Origin: Caldanaerovirga acetigignens
GTDB taxonomy: Bacteria > Bacillota > Thermosediminibacteria > Thermosediminibacterales > Thermosediminibacteraceae
NCBI RefSeq assembly: GCF_900142995.1
Contig: NZ_FRCR01000008.1
Location: forward strand, 1 to 64,000
Direction: 5' to 3'
Length of the DNA: 64,000 nt
Shown: one piece after another, positions 53,565 through 62,057 of the stretch
How positions within the stretch are numbered: the stretch's first letter is position 1
Layout: every line of letters begins with the position of its first letter
The notes under the pieces: generated by a model
The model's database searches: none
Told to the model about the DNA's origin: nothing
Seen by the model: only the letters and a program-made list of their open reading frames with translations
Program-made: the position numbers and the translations under genes

Positions 53565-54503
53565 ATGGAAAGGACAAACCGCATTTTTAATTCCATTTTG
53601 GATCTTATCGGCAGCACTCCTATGGTCCGGCTCTCGAAGTTATCGCCAAAGGAGGGAGCAATCATTGCAGCAAAACTCGAATCCTTTAACCCCGGCGGGA
53701 GTGTAAAAGATCGAATAGCTTACAGCATGATATTAGACGCCGAAAAAAAGGGGCTTTTAAAACCGGGATCAACGATTATAGAACCAACCAGCGGTAATAC
53801 AGGCATAGGCCTTGCAATGGTATGTGCCGTTAAAGGATACCGGTTGATATTGGTAATGCCTGCTTCAATGAGCGTCGAGAGGCGCAAGCTTTTGAAGGCC
53901 TATGGCGCCGAATTCGTCCTTACTCCTCCGGAATTGGGAATGAGGGGAGCTTTAGAAAAGGCTTTGGAACTAACAAATAAAATAAAGGATTCTTTCATGC
54001 CTCAGCAATTTGAGAACCCGGCCAATCCTGAAATCCACGAAAAAACTACGGCATTAGAAATATTAGAGCAGACAGGAGGTAAACTCGACGCTTTTGTAGC
54101 CGGGGTAGGCACTGGAGGCACGATAACCGGAGTAGCGCGGGTGTTAAAAAAAGAATTTCCCAGCCTAAAGATAGTGGCGGTAGAACCGACATCGTCACCG
54201 GTGCTGTCGGGCGGAAAGCCAGGAATCCACAAAATTCAGGGAATAGGTGCTGGTTTCATACCGAAAGTATTGGACCTTGACTTAATTGACGAAATTATAA
54301 CAGTAACCAATGAAGAAGCTTTTGAAACTGCCCGAGAGCTTTCAACAAAAGAGGGAATTCTTGCCGGAATTTCCGCAGGTGCTGCGGTTTTCGCAGCACA
54401 AAAAGTGGCCCGTAATTTTAGACCGGATAACCTGGTAGTTACGGTCCTTCCTGATACAGGCGAACGCTATTTAAGCGTAGAAGGGCTCTTTCCTTCTGAG
54501 TGA
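53565..54503 (+). CDS. cysK: cysteine synthase A (O-acetylserine sulfhydrylase)
   Basis: PLP enzyme, 312 aa. The PLP lysine lies in [14 protein letters not shown] near residue 45; the asparagine loop [12 protein letters not shown] and [13 protein letters not shown] are also clear. It makes cysteine from O-acetylserine and sulfide, or with the upstream E1-like protein might take thiocarboxylate sulfur. Ribosome site GACGAGGTGAAC. Confidence 0.96.
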   Translation: MERTNRIFNSILDLIGSTPMVRLSKLSPKEGAIIAAKLESFNPGGSVKDRIAYSMILDAEKKGLLKPGSTIIEPTSGNTGIGLAMVCAVKGYRLILVMPASMSVERRKLLKAYGAEFVLTPPELGMRGALEKALELTNKIKDSFMPQQFENPANPEIHEKTTALEILEQTGGKLDAFVAGVGTGGTITGVARVLKKEFPSLKIVAVEPTSSPVLSGGKPGIHKIQGIGAGFIPKVLDLDLIDEIITVTNEEAFETARELSTKEGILAGISAGAAVFAAQKVARNFRPDNLVVTVLPDTGERYLSVEGLFPSE

Positions 54504-54636
54504 TTAACAAAATTAATCCCTCTTTTTCTTTTTTTTACCTATTATTTTATATTTACCCATTCTTAACCGAAAAGCGTTTTAAGATAAAAAAACAAAATTA
54601 TTTTGTAAAATGTTCTACCAAAAATGGTTTTCTGTA

Positions 54637-54664
54637 ACCTGCTCAACCTCCGTCGCATACTATG
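54637..54664 (+). promoter_or_regulatory. sigma-K-like promoter of the 37-aa membrane peptide
   Basis: GTAAC with AC at 54637-54638, exactly 17 bases, then CATACTATG (54656-54664). It is nearly the same as the promoter before cotJA, sharing TTCTGTAAC and GCATAsTATGGTA at identical spacing. Confidence 0.6.
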
Positions 54665-54694
54665 GTATTGAAATATAGGAGGAGGTGGATTTAC

Positions 54695-54808
54695 ATGGGA
54701 GAAATAGCCGGAGGCGGTTTCTACGATGGCCGTGATCGTCGAAGCCGCGAGGCTTTTATAGTTTTTCTGATACTGATACTCCTTCTTATGGGAGACTGGT
54801 GGTTGTAA
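54695..54808 (+). CDS. 37-aa membrane micropeptide, likely spore-associated
   Basis: MGEIAGGGFYDGRDRRSREA, then one hydrophobic span FIVFLILILLLMGDWWL. AGGAGGAGGTGG is a very strong ribosome site. It is a paralogue in its span of the 25-aa peptide at 30736. Its Gly-rich head and short span resemble YjcZ-like spore peptides, but I cannot place it in a named family. It has its own sigma-K-like promoter and terminator, directly before the cotJ operon. Confidence 0.8.
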   Translation: MGEIAGGGFYDGRDRRSREAFIVFLILILLLMGDWWL

Positions 54809-54821
54809 ATCCCTGCGTTAA

Positions 54822-54856
54822 GGGTCGCGCTCAGGCGCGGCCCTTTTCCCTTTTTC
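54822..54856 (+). terminator. terminator after the 37-aa peptide gene
   Basis: GGGTCGCGC-TCAG-GCGCGGCCC (one G-T pair) followed by TTTTCCCTTTTT. Confidence 0.88.
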
Positions 54857-54860
54857 TGTA

Positions 54861-54888
54861 ACGGAAAGTCCACAGGGTGCATAGTATG
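54861..54888 (+). promoter_or_regulatory. sigma-K-like promoter of cotJABC
   Basis: AC (54861-54862), 17 bases, CATAGTATG (54880-54888), 50 bases before cotJA. In Bacillus cotJ is read by sigma-E, so the exact sigma is uncertain. Confidence 0.55.
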
Positions 54889-54938
54889 GTACTGAAAAGA
54901 AATCAAATCGAAATAACCTTTCTTGGAGGTAGTTATAA

Positions 54939-55115
54939 ATGAACAGGACAGAAAACTCACCAAAAGGATACCCAAGCGGTATGAGGCTTGCCGAGGTTTA
55001 TATTCCGATTCAAACTTACGGCGAAACTTTCGATCTGAAAACCGCTCTCATGTACGGAACCATTTTCCCCGACTTATATAGGCCCTACAGACCTGCTCAT
55101 AGGAAACCAGAGTAA
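54939..55115 (+). CDS. cotJA: spore coat protein CotJA
   Basis: A 58-aa coat component with the family pattern LAEVYIPIQTYGETFDLKTA followed by TIFPDLYRPYRPA. TTGGAGGTAG lies before the ATG. First gene of cotJA-cotJB-cotJC, which follow at short intervals. Confidence 0.9.
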   Translation: MNRTENSPKGYPSGMRLAEVYIPIQTYGETFDLKTALMYGTIFPDLYRPYRPAHRKPE

Positions 55116-55140
55116 TAAGCACAATTGTGAGGTGAACAAA

Positions 55141-55398
55141 ATGCATGACTATAGATCAATGGTGGAGATGCTGAAGGAATTGCAGGCTCTCGAATTTGGA
55201 GTTTATGAACTTGCCCTGTTTTTGGATACCCACCCGGGCGACAGGAGAGCATTGGAAGACCACAACCGACTTGTAAGCAGATTAAATCAGCTCAGAAAAG
55301 CTTTTGAAGATAGATACGGGCCGCTTAGACTCGACTCCGAATCTCCCTATCCCTATCGCTACATCAACGACCCGTGGCCCTGGGAAATCCAATATTGA
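55141..55398 (+). CDS. cotJB: spore coat protein CotJB
   Basis: 85 aa: MLKELQALEFGVYELALFLD, DTHPGDRRALEDHN, then the YGPLRLDSESPYPYRYINDP and PWPWE ending of the family. Forms the inner coat complex with CotJA and CotJC. ATG at 55141 with GAGGTGAAC, nine bases after an in-frame GTG. Confidence 0.92.
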   Translation: MHDYRSMVEMLKELQALEFGVYELALFLDTHPGDRRALEDHNRLVSRLNQLRKAFEDRYGPLRLDSESPYPYRYINDPWPWEIQY

Positions 55399-55416
55399 GA
55401 GGAGGCTAACATAAAA

Positions 55417-55992
55417 ATGTGGTTTTACGAGAAAAAACTGCAGTACCCTGCCAACGTGAGGCGCTGCGATTTAGCCATGGCAAAATTCCTCTTTGCCCAG
55501 TACGGCGGCCCTGACAGCGAACTTTCCGCCGCGGTGAGATACCTCACCCAGCGATATACGATGCCGATACCCCAGGCTAAGGCCCTCCTTACCCACATCG
55601 GAACCGAGGAGATGGCTCACTGGGAAATTATAGGTACGCTCATATATAAACTTACCGAAGACGCCACACCCGAGCAGTTGAGAGAGGCCGGCCTTGGAGA
55701 CCATTTCGCACAGCACGACAAAGCCCTTTATCCCCATGACGCCGCCGGAGTGCCCTGGACCGCCGCCTATATCCAGGCTACGGGAGATCCAATAACCGAC
55801 CTCCACGAAAATTTGGCTGCCGAACAGAAAGCCCGCACAACTTATGAACACCTTATCTCCCTCACCGACGACGACGGGGTTATTGCAACGCTCTCCTTCC
55901 TCAGGGAAAGGGAAGTAGTCCACTTCCAGAGATTCGGCGAGGCGCTGATGCAGGTCCAGGAGCACTACCAACACAAACACATATTTTGCTAG
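55417..55992 (+). CDS. cotJC: spore coat protein CotJC (manganese catalase family)
   Basis: 191-aa four-helix Mn-catalase-like coat protein. The metal-binding helices are visible: HIGTEEMAHWEIIGTLIYKL with Glu and His ligands, DLHENLAAEQKARTTYEHLI, and REREVVHFQRFGEA. Probably protects the coat from peroxide. A strong GAGAGGAGG lies before the ATG. Confidence 0.96.
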   Translation: MWFYEKKLQYPANVRRCDLAMAKFLFAQYGGPDSELSAAVRYLTQRYTMPIPQAKALLTHIGTEEMAHWEIIGTLIYKLTEDATPEQLREAGLGDHFAQHDKALYPHDAAGVPWTAAYIQATGDPITDLHENLAAEQKARTTYEHLISLTDDDGVIATLSFLREREVVHFQRFGEALMQVQEHYQHKHIFC

Positions 55993-56000
55993 CCACGGCG

Positions 56001-56038
56001 CAAAAAAAGGCCTCTTTTGCAAAAAAAGAGGCCTTTTT
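56001..56038. terminator. bidirectional terminator, cotJC and LDCC gene
   Basis: AAAGGCCTCTTTT and AAAAGAGGCCTTT form a long stem bounded by A- and T-runs on both sides, ending the two converging units. Confidence 0.88.
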
Positions 56039-56040
56039 AA

Positions 56041-56193
56041 TCATTTTTTCTTATTATTAAGCGCCGTATTATTATGCGCCGGGTGTTTTTCCTGAGTTCG
56101 ATGTAACTCACAGCAGTCCATCTTCCTACCGGCGAATTCTCTTTCACTGGCTTTAGCTAAATTCTCCAGAAACCTGCTTATCCATCCCGCCAT
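56041..56193 (-). CDS. LDCC-motif putative metal-binding protein
   Basis: 50 aa: MAGWISRFLENLAKASEREF, then AGRKMDCCELHRTQEKH with the Cys-Cys pair of the LDCC-motif family (here MDCC). The family name reflects a likely metal site, but no function is established. AAGGAGGTG is eight bases before the ATG. It lies 74 bases after copA with no terminator between, so it probably belongs to the copper regulon. Confidence 0.8.
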   Translation of the reverse strand: MAGWISRFLENLAKASEREFAGRKMDCCELHRTQEKHPAHNNTALNNKKK

Positions 56194-56266
56194 TGTAACA
56201 CCTCCTTATGATAATGTCATTTTTAAGAAGCTCCGCGAAAGGTCTTACCAGCATTTAGGTTTAATT

Positions 56267-58666
56267 TCAGGGTTTAAATTTTTTCAGCCTCAGAGCGTTT
56301 GTCACCACGGAAACCGAACTGAATGCCATGGCGGCTCCTGCTATTGCGGGGCTTAAATATCCGAGGGCAGCAAACGGAATACCAAGGGTGTTATATATGA
56401 ACGCCCAGAATAAGTTTTGCTTTATGTTCCTCATGGTGGCGCGGCTGAGTTTTATGGCAGTTACAATCCCCTTCAGGTCTCCGCTCATGAGCGTTATATC
56501 TGCCGTCTCGATAGCCACGTCGGTGCCGGTGCCGATGGCTATTCCGACGTCGGCCGCCACCAGCGCCAGTGCATCATTGATGCCATCTCCAACCATTGCG
56601 GTAATTTTGCCCTGTTTCTTCAGCTTTTCCACTTCTTCGGCCTTATGCTCCGGAAGTACTTCGGCCATGACTTTATCTATTCCAACCTGCCGGGCTATGG
56701 CCCTGGCGGTGCGCTCGTTGTCTCCGGTTATCATCCAGACTTCGATACCCATTTTCTTCAGCTCGTCGATGGCTTCTTTGGAATTTTCCTTTACAGTATC
56801 GGCTACAGCCACAATACCTTCAAGAGTCCCGTCAATAGCCATAATCATCGCAGTTTTACCTTCATTTTCAAGCTTCGTCAGCAGATCTTCTACACTTTCC
56901 GTGGAAATATTTTTTGCCTTCATGAGTCTGCGGTTACCCAGGTAAACTTCCCTCCCTTTGATTTTTGCATATATGCCGTGGCCGGGTATAGCCTCGAAAT
57001 TTTCAGGATCGGGAAGTTCAAACCCCTTTTCTTTAGCTTTATTTACAATAGCTTCACCCAGAGGATGTTCGGAATTTTTTTCTGCTATAGCCGCAAAACT
57101 TAATATTTCCTCTTCCCTTAATTTGCCGGTCGGAATAATATCGGTAACCTCCGGTTTTCCTTTAGTAATGGTTCCAGTCTTGTCGAGCACGATAGCTTTG
57201 ATCCGGTGTGCTCTCTCCAGGTGTTCACCGCCCTTGATAAGCACGCCGTACTCGGCACCTTTGCCAGTTCCTACCATTACCGAGGTAGGTGTGGCAAGAC
57301 CCAGGGCGCACGGACACGCTATTACCAGCACCGCTACGGCGTTTATGAGGCCTGCGGTAAAGTTGCCATACACAAAATACCAAACCGCAAAAGTTATGAG
57401 CGCAATGGCGATGACCACAGGGACGAAAACCCCCGATATCTGGTCGGCCAGCTTTTGAATCGGCGCCTTCGACCCCTGGGCTTCCTCTACCAGTTTCACG
57501 ATCTGCGCAAGTACAGTATCCTTACCGACTTTGGTGGCTTTGAACTTGAAAGTGCCCGTCTTATTGATGGTAGCACCTATTACTTCGTCCCCTACTCTCT
57601 TCTCCACGGGGATGCTTTCCCCCGTGAGCATGGATTCATCCACCGAAGAATAACCTTCAATGATGACACCATCCACTGGTATCTTCTCACCGGGCCTGAC
57701 CACCACAATGTCCCCCACTTCTACCTGCTCCACAGGTACCTCCATTTCTTCGCCGTTTCTTATCACCCGGGCAGTCTTGGCCTGAAGTCCCAGTAATTTT
57801 CTGATGGCTTCCGACGTTCTGCCTTTAGCTACGGCCTCCAGATACTTGCCCAGGGTAATGAGAGTAATGATAACCGCCGATGCTTCAAAGTAAAGGTAGT
57901 TGTGAATCATTTCCATCGGAAGAGCAAAAACGTTATAAAGACTGTAAAAATACGCGGCGGTGGTGCCCATGGCAATCAGCACATCCATATTGGCCGACCC
58001 ACTCTTCAGAGTATGGTAAGCCCCCCGGTAATACCTGTAGCCGATTACAAACTGCACCGGGGTGGCAAGCCCTATCTGAAACCACGGATTGTCAAGGATA
58101 CCTCCATACCAGCCTAGAAACTTGAAAATCATCGACAGCACCAGTGGCACGGTGAGGATGGCTGAAATTACCACCAAACTGCCCAGAGTCCGGATTTCCC
58201 TCTCTCTTTCCCGTTTTTCCCTGTCCACATCCATTTCGGTCTTTTCATAAGCATCGTAGCCTATGTCCCGAACAACTTTGATGAGGGTTTTCACATCGGT
58301 TAAACTGCTCAAATACTCTACCGTGGCGGTCTCAGAGGCGAAATTCACCGAAGCTTTTAAAACTCCCGGAGCCCGAGATAGTGCCTTTTCTATTCGGGCG
58401 GCGCAGGAAGCGCAGCTCATATTTTTCAGCCCCAGCTCCACCCTATCAGGGATAACATCATAACCGAGATCTCTTATTTTCTGCACAAGATCCGCAATCG
58501 AAACTTCTCCGGGATTAAAGGCGATGCTGGCTTTTTCTACTGCAAAGTTTATATTTACTTCCTGCACACCTGCCATCTTTGAGAGTACTTTTTCAATACG
58601 GGCGGCGCAGGAAGCGCAGGTCATCCCTTTTATATTCAGCGCTGCTTTCTTTACAGCTTCCGGCAT
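56267..58666 (-). CDS. copA: Cu(I)-exporting P1B-type ATPase CopA
   Basis: 799 aa, exports Cu(I) across the membrane. Two N-terminal HMA domains (GMTCASC at 14-20, MSCASC at 83-88), eight membrane spans with the CPC ion site in [13 protein letters not shown], the phosphorylation motif [17 protein letters not shown] and [10 protein letters not shown]. Ends in a short tail. Its promoter carries a CsoR-type palindrome. A second CopZ-like protein is encoded elsewhere in the window. Confidence 0.97.
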   Translation of the reverse strand: MPEAVKKAALNIKGMTCASCAARIEKVLSKMAGVQEVNINFAVEKASIAFNPGEVSIADLVQKIRDLGYDVIPDRVELGLKNMSCASCAARIEKALSRAPGVLKASVNFASETATVEYLSSLTDVKTLIKVVRDIGYDAYEKTEMDVDREKREREREIRTLGSLVVISAILTVPLVLSMIFKFLGWYGGILDNPWFQIGLATPVQFVIGYRYYRGAYHTLKSGSANMDVLIAMGTTAAYFYSLYNVFALPMEMIHNYLYFEASAVIITLITLGKYLEAVAKGRTSEAIRKLLGLQAKTARVIRNGEEMEVPVEQVEVGDIVVVRPGEKIPVDGVIIEGYSSVDESMLTGESIPVEKRVGDEVIGATINKTGTFKFKATKVGKDTVLAQIVKLVEEAQGSKAPIQKLADQISGVFVPVVIAIALITFAVWYFVYGNFTAGLINAVAVLVIACPCALGLATPTSVMVGTGKGAEYGVLIKGGEHLERAHRIKAIVLDKTGTITKGKPEVTDIIPTGKLREEEILSFAAIAEKNSEHPLGEAIVNKAKEKGFELPDPENFEAIPGHGIYAKIKGREVYLGNRRLMKAKNISTESVEDLLTKLENEGKTAMIMAIDGTLEGIVAVADTVKENSKEAIDELKKMGIEVWMITGDNERTARAIARQVGIDKVMAEVLPEHKAEEVEKLKKQGKITAMVGDGINDALALVAADVGIAIGTGTDVAIETADITLMSGDLKGIVTAIKLSRATMRNIKQNLFWAFIYNTLGIPFAALGYLSPAIAGAAMAFSSVSVVTNALRLKKFKP

Positions 58667-58697
58667 ATCTTATCCCCTCCTAATTTCCTCAAATATA

Positions 58698-58712
58698 TAC
58701 CCTATGGGGGTA
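58698..58712. promoter_or_regulatory. CsoR-type operator of copA
   Basis: TACCCTATGGGGGTA read on the plus strand, a near-palindrome like the CsoR box TACCCCnnnGGGGTA, lying around the expected transcription start of copA. Confidence 0.7.
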
Positions 58713-58722
58713 TCTCATTTCC

Positions 58723-58751
58723 ATTATATTCTTCGGTGAATAAAATGTCAA
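58723..58751 (-). promoter_or_regulatory. consensus sigma-A promoter of copA
   Basis: TTGACA (58746-58751), 17 bases, TATAAT (58723-58728) on the minus strand; a strong promoter held by the operator 10 bases downstream. Confidence 0.82.
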
Positions 58752-58797
58752 CATTTTATTTATAGTATCTGCCTATTCTAGAAAGTGATGCTTTTTG

Positions 58798-60845
58798 TCA
58801 CATCCACATATCTTGGATAGAAAAAATTAATAGAGAATAAGCGGCAGCGCTTAATAACATAGAATAAGTAAAACCGAAAATCCCCGCAATTACAATAGCT
58901 AGAGTAGAGCCCAACAATGAAGCAACGCCGTTTATTCCCCACATCAACGGTATTAGTGAAGGTTCCCCCAACTGCCGGACCTTTTCAATTCCAGCGGGGA
59001 AAAGACGCCCATAGTAAAGCCTATGGGAATTAAGATCAAAGTCATAATGGATAGCTTAAAATAAAAGGATTTCCCGAGAAAACCCGGAAACACCGCTCGG
59101 TACAGGATTGCCATCATGACTATTCCAAAGGCCAAAACAATGGGCAAATCTTTTTTTAAGCTTTTAAACTTTTTGCTAGCCAAACTCCCCAAACTGCATG
59201 CTATTACCAGGATGCTAACCGTTGTCAGAAAAGCCGTAGAAGGATGGCCTAACAAAAGGATATTTTTTTGTGCAAGAGAGATTTCCAAAGCCATAAAACC
59301 GATACCTACCTATCAGGAAAAAATAACTAGCAAGGCTTCTCTCTAGCCTGCTCATTTTTTTATAATGGGGTTCGAAATATACCCATAAAACATAAATAAC
59401 CAGAAACAGCACAGCCTTTACTGAATTCGGAACACCGTAAGAATTTTCGTATGACAATTGCAGGGTAATGAAAGTGCTTGCCGTCACTATCGTGATCCTC
59501 AAACCGCATGGACACTACGACGATGTGTTTGATCGCCTCCCGATATGGGATACCGAGGCTGTCAAAAACAGCAAGTGCGGTTGTTATGATTCGTGTCATA
59601 TCTCGTTCATCGTGAGCCGCAAAAACCAACTGCCCGTCCTCCGTCAGGCGCTCAAAATACTTCAAAATAGCTTCTTTGGTATAAATATAATTTTCCGTAA
59701 GGGCAAGGCCGCCTGACCCGGCAGCTTCTGTCATCACCAGCGACATGAAAATAGTATCGTATTTTTCCTTCGTCTGCTCGATGAAGTTTCTCCCATCCCC
59801 TGCATATATCTTTACCTGCTGAAGATTATAAATATCGCCTGTGAAAGGAGCAAATGCCTTAACAGCCTGAATACTGCTTTTATTAATCTCGACGGCTGTT
59901 ATATCCTCACTCCCGGCCAGGAGGGCAAGTAGTATATCCTTGCCGCCACCAGGACCTATGACCAGAGTTTTGGGCTGTCTTTGCAGTGTAAAGGGCAGGA
60001 AGCCAGGGGTACTTTTTAGCCACGATATTGACTCCAGACTACCGTCAAATCTATACATTTCTGAAGCGGCATCCCCGTCTATAAAAATAATTTTGCTTTT
60101 GGCATCCCCCGTATCGACCACATCGGTTCTCGAAAAGGAATCCCACTTCGTATACTCTATTCTGGTTTTTCCGTCTTTTTCTATGCCGTAAAGCTTTACC
60201 TTGTTCATAGCTAAGAGCTCGCCAAAACGCCGCTCGAAGCTAGTCAGGTTTAATGTCGAAACAGAAATAGCCGCTGCTACCAGCAATACCGATAAAAGGA
60301 ACACTTTTATATTTTTATACGCATTGGAAAGCAGCATCTGTATAACAAAAAGGGTCATCAATAGGAATAATAAGGATACTATCATGCCGTACTTGTCGAG
60401 AATTAAAAAGGTCAGCAATCCAAAGGTAATCGCACCTATTAAATCAGTAAAATAAAGCGCGTGAGCATAATGCGACATGCGAACATAAATAGTCGACATT
60501 ATAGCTCCTCCGACAGCAAAAGGTAGAATGCTCAATAACATATATAACATGGGAAAGAAGTTAAATAAGTTAATGTAAAGGAGCAGTATGATAGCTCCAT
60601 AAGCCAGTAATAAAACCCACTGGGCCGAATTAAGGATATGGAGTTCGATTTTTCTTGATTATCGGCCAGCCTTTTCTGACCCACAGACCGCCCAGCCCCG
60701 GGCCGAGGATAGCCGTTGAAATTATGATAAATGCAAAATGATACCATACGAGAAACGAAAAAATCCGCGTAAAAAGAAATTCCAGGGAAAATAGAAAGCC
60801 AGAAAGCATAAACATCGCCATGAAATACGGTAAACGCGATTCCAT
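58798..60845 (-). pseudogene. fused membrane/spermidine-synthase-like protein, four frameshifts
   Basis: The complete order of a fused multi-span/spermidine-synthase-like protein is present but in four pieces. The pieces are: start MESRLPYFMAMFMLSGFLFS with GLGGLWVRKGWPI; frameshift at about 60650 in an A-run; LNSAQWVLLL through the SAM-binding GPGGGKDILLALLAG, VEINKSS and GDGRNFI; frameshift near 59500; ASTFITLQLSYENSYG; frameshift near 59309; FMALEISLAQKNIL; frameshift near 58999 in a TTTTCCCC run; then GEPSLIPLMWGINGVASLLG to the stop. Three shifts are single-base insertions and one a deletion. A CsoR-type box and promoter remain upstream. If the sequence is right it makes no full-length protein. 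Confidence 0.85.
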
Positions 60846-60888
60846 TGTCGATCCCCCACATAAAATTTTATGAAAATGACTATACTTA

Positions 60889-60903
60889 TACCCCTTATGG
60901 GTA
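60889..60903. promoter_or_regulatory. CsoR-type operator of the pseudogene
   Basis: TACCCCTTATGGGTA on the plus strand, a near-palindrome three bases downstream of the minus-strand -10. Confidence 0.65.
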
Positions 60904-60906
60904 TAT

Positions 60907-60935
60907 ATTATAAATAATTATAAACACTCTGTCAA
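60907..60935 (-). promoter_or_regulatory. consensus sigma-A promoter of the pseudogene
   Basis: TTGACA (60930-60935), 17 bases, TATAAT (60907-60912), a full consensus still intact upstream of the broken gene. Confidence 0.78.
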
Positions 60936-60991
60936 TCAAAACATCAGAGACTTCAAACTCTTGTTTTGGAGGATCTTTTTGAAAAGATATA

Positions 60992-61020
60992 TTGACATTT
61001 AAAAATAAAAATGATAAAGT
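60992..61020 (+). promoter_or_regulatory. sigma-A promoter of the YHS gene
   Basis: TTGACA (60992-60997), 17 bases, TAAAGT (61015-61020). Confidence 0.65.
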
Positions 61021-61034
61021 AATAGAAGACGTTA

Positions 61035-61049
61035 TACCCCTAAGGGGTA
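61035..61049. promoter_or_regulatory. CsoR-type operator of the YHS gene
   Basis: TACCCCTAAGGGGTA, a perfect 7-1-7 palindrome 14 bases downstream of the -10 and just before the ribosome site. Confidence 0.75.
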
Positions 61050-61075
61050 TATTTACTAGTGCAGGAGGTGAAAAT

Positions 61076-61255
61076 ATGGCTATCGATCCGGTATGCGGCA
61101 TGAAGGTAAATGAAAATGACGCTTTCGCCACATCTACTTACAATGGCCAAACCTACTATTTCTGCTCCAAACACTGCCAAATAGCCTTTGACAAAAATCC
61201 TGAAAAATACCTGAAAAACAAAGAGGATAAAGGTCATCATCACTGCTGTTGTTAG
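61076..61255 (+). CDS. YHS-domain metal-binding protein
   Basis: 59 aa: the YHS pattern MAIDPVCGMKVNENDAFATS and YYFCSKHCQIAFDKNPEKYL, with a histidine- and cysteine-rich end HHHCCC. YHS domains of this kind often go with copper ATPases and bind Cu or other soft metals. GCAGGAGGTG is the ribosome site. With the CsoR box at its promoter it is very likely copper-induced; it may chelate or deliver copper. Confidence 0.9.
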   Translation: MAIDPVCGMKVNENDAFATSTYNGQTYYFCSKHCQIAFDKNPEKYLKNKEDKGHHHCCC

Positions 61256-61267
61256 TGTTCCCAGTTC

Positions 61268-61433
61268 ATGGCAAAGAATAATGCTTTCGCAAAACTAATC
61301 TGCTCTCTATGCGCAGACATCTGCGAAGCCTTTCGCCAGAGAGTACGAAATGTTTAAAGATGCACATTATCAGCAGTGTGCCGATATCTGCCGCCAGTGT
61401 GCTCAGGAATGCAAAAATTTAGCAAATATGTGA
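61268..61433 (+). pseudogene. DUF326 four-helix copper-binding protein remnant, frameshifted
   Basis: Two adjacent frames together give part of a Cys-rich DUF326-type helix bundle: LICSLCADICEAFRQR in the first frame, then YEMFKDAHYQQCADICRQCA and QECKNLANM in the second. The shift is near 61341. Only the C-terminal half of the usual protein (about 110 aa) is left, so it is both truncated and shifted. It follows the YHS gene by 12 bases and would be in the same copper-induced transcript. Confidence 0.75.
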
Positions 61434-61437
61434 TAAC

Positions 61438-61467
61438 AAAGAAGCGCCTTAACAAAGGCGCCTCTTT
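61438..61467. terminator. hairpin between DUF326 remnant and SHOCT gene
   Basis: GCGCCTT-AACA-AAGGCGC, a perfect 7-bp stem flanked by CTCTTTAAT; it may act in both directions but T-runs are weak. Confidence 0.55.
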
Positions 61468-61484
61468 AATCATTTTCCATAAAA

Positions 61485-61742
61485 TCAAGTCTTATTCAGA
61501 TCCTCCTTTATCTTCTCAAACTCCTCTTTTGTTATTTCTCCCGCGGCATAGCGCTTTTTAAGGATATCCAGCGGCGTTTCGGTGAAATTTCGCCTTTCTG
61601 ATGCCCCATTTATTGGAATTAACTTTATCAATCTGAATATAAAATATATCACAGCCGCCCAGAACAAGACCCACAGGAACATCCCCAGATACATTATCAT
61701 GCCCCCATCGTAACCCCACCCAGGGTAGAACCAGTGCATCAT
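61485..61742 (-). CDS. SHOCT-domain small membrane protein
   Basis: 85 aa: one transmembrane helix (MYLGMFLWVLFWAAVIYFIF) after a Trp/Gly-rich start, and a C-terminal SHOCT domain PLDILKKRYAAGEITKEEFE. SHOCT proteins often lie beside copper and heavy-metal genes, as here; function unknown. GAGGTGG precedes the ATG. Confidence 0.88.
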   Translation of the reverse strand: MMHWFYPGWGYDGGMIMYLGMFLWVLFWAAVIYFIFRLIKLIPINGASERRNFTETPLDILKKRYAAGEITKEEFEKIKEDLNKT

Positions 61743-61784
61743 TTATTGCCACCTCACTTTCATTCGGGAATAGAGCAAAAAGTT

Positions 61785-62057
61785 TTAGGATATAATGAAG
61801 TAATGTCTTGACTCATGATTATTGTTCCCTAATATGCTTGATAAATATGTTATGGTCTTATCTAAGCCGAAAAATATGTCGGAATCGATACTTTGGGCTT
61901 CTTGGGCAATCAAGGGCAACATCCCATCTGGGTCTTCCAAAAACTTTTTTAAACTGTAGCACCGCCGGTTTAAAGCCCAAAACTCGGTAGCAAAAACGGA
62001 GCAAGCCCGAATGTGCTCGCCCTTTAACATTTTAAAAACTCTTTGTTTCCCGTTCAT
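61785..62057 (-). pseudogene. truncated UroD-family (MtaA-like) methyltransferase
   Basis: The start of a UroD/MtaA-like protein: MNGKQRVFKMLKGEHIRACS, YSLKKFLEDPDGMLPLIAQE (the family helix that ends in PxxM/QxEA), then the frame stops at 90 aa against some 340-360 aa for the family. No continuation is seen downstream on either frame. It is coupled by ATGA to the activase gene. It is probably the remains of a second corrinoid methyltransferase set. Confidence 0.7.

Noticed and set aside
56328-58463. Several long plus-strand frames opposite copA
   Set aside because: All mirror copA codons; no ribosome sites or recognisable domains.
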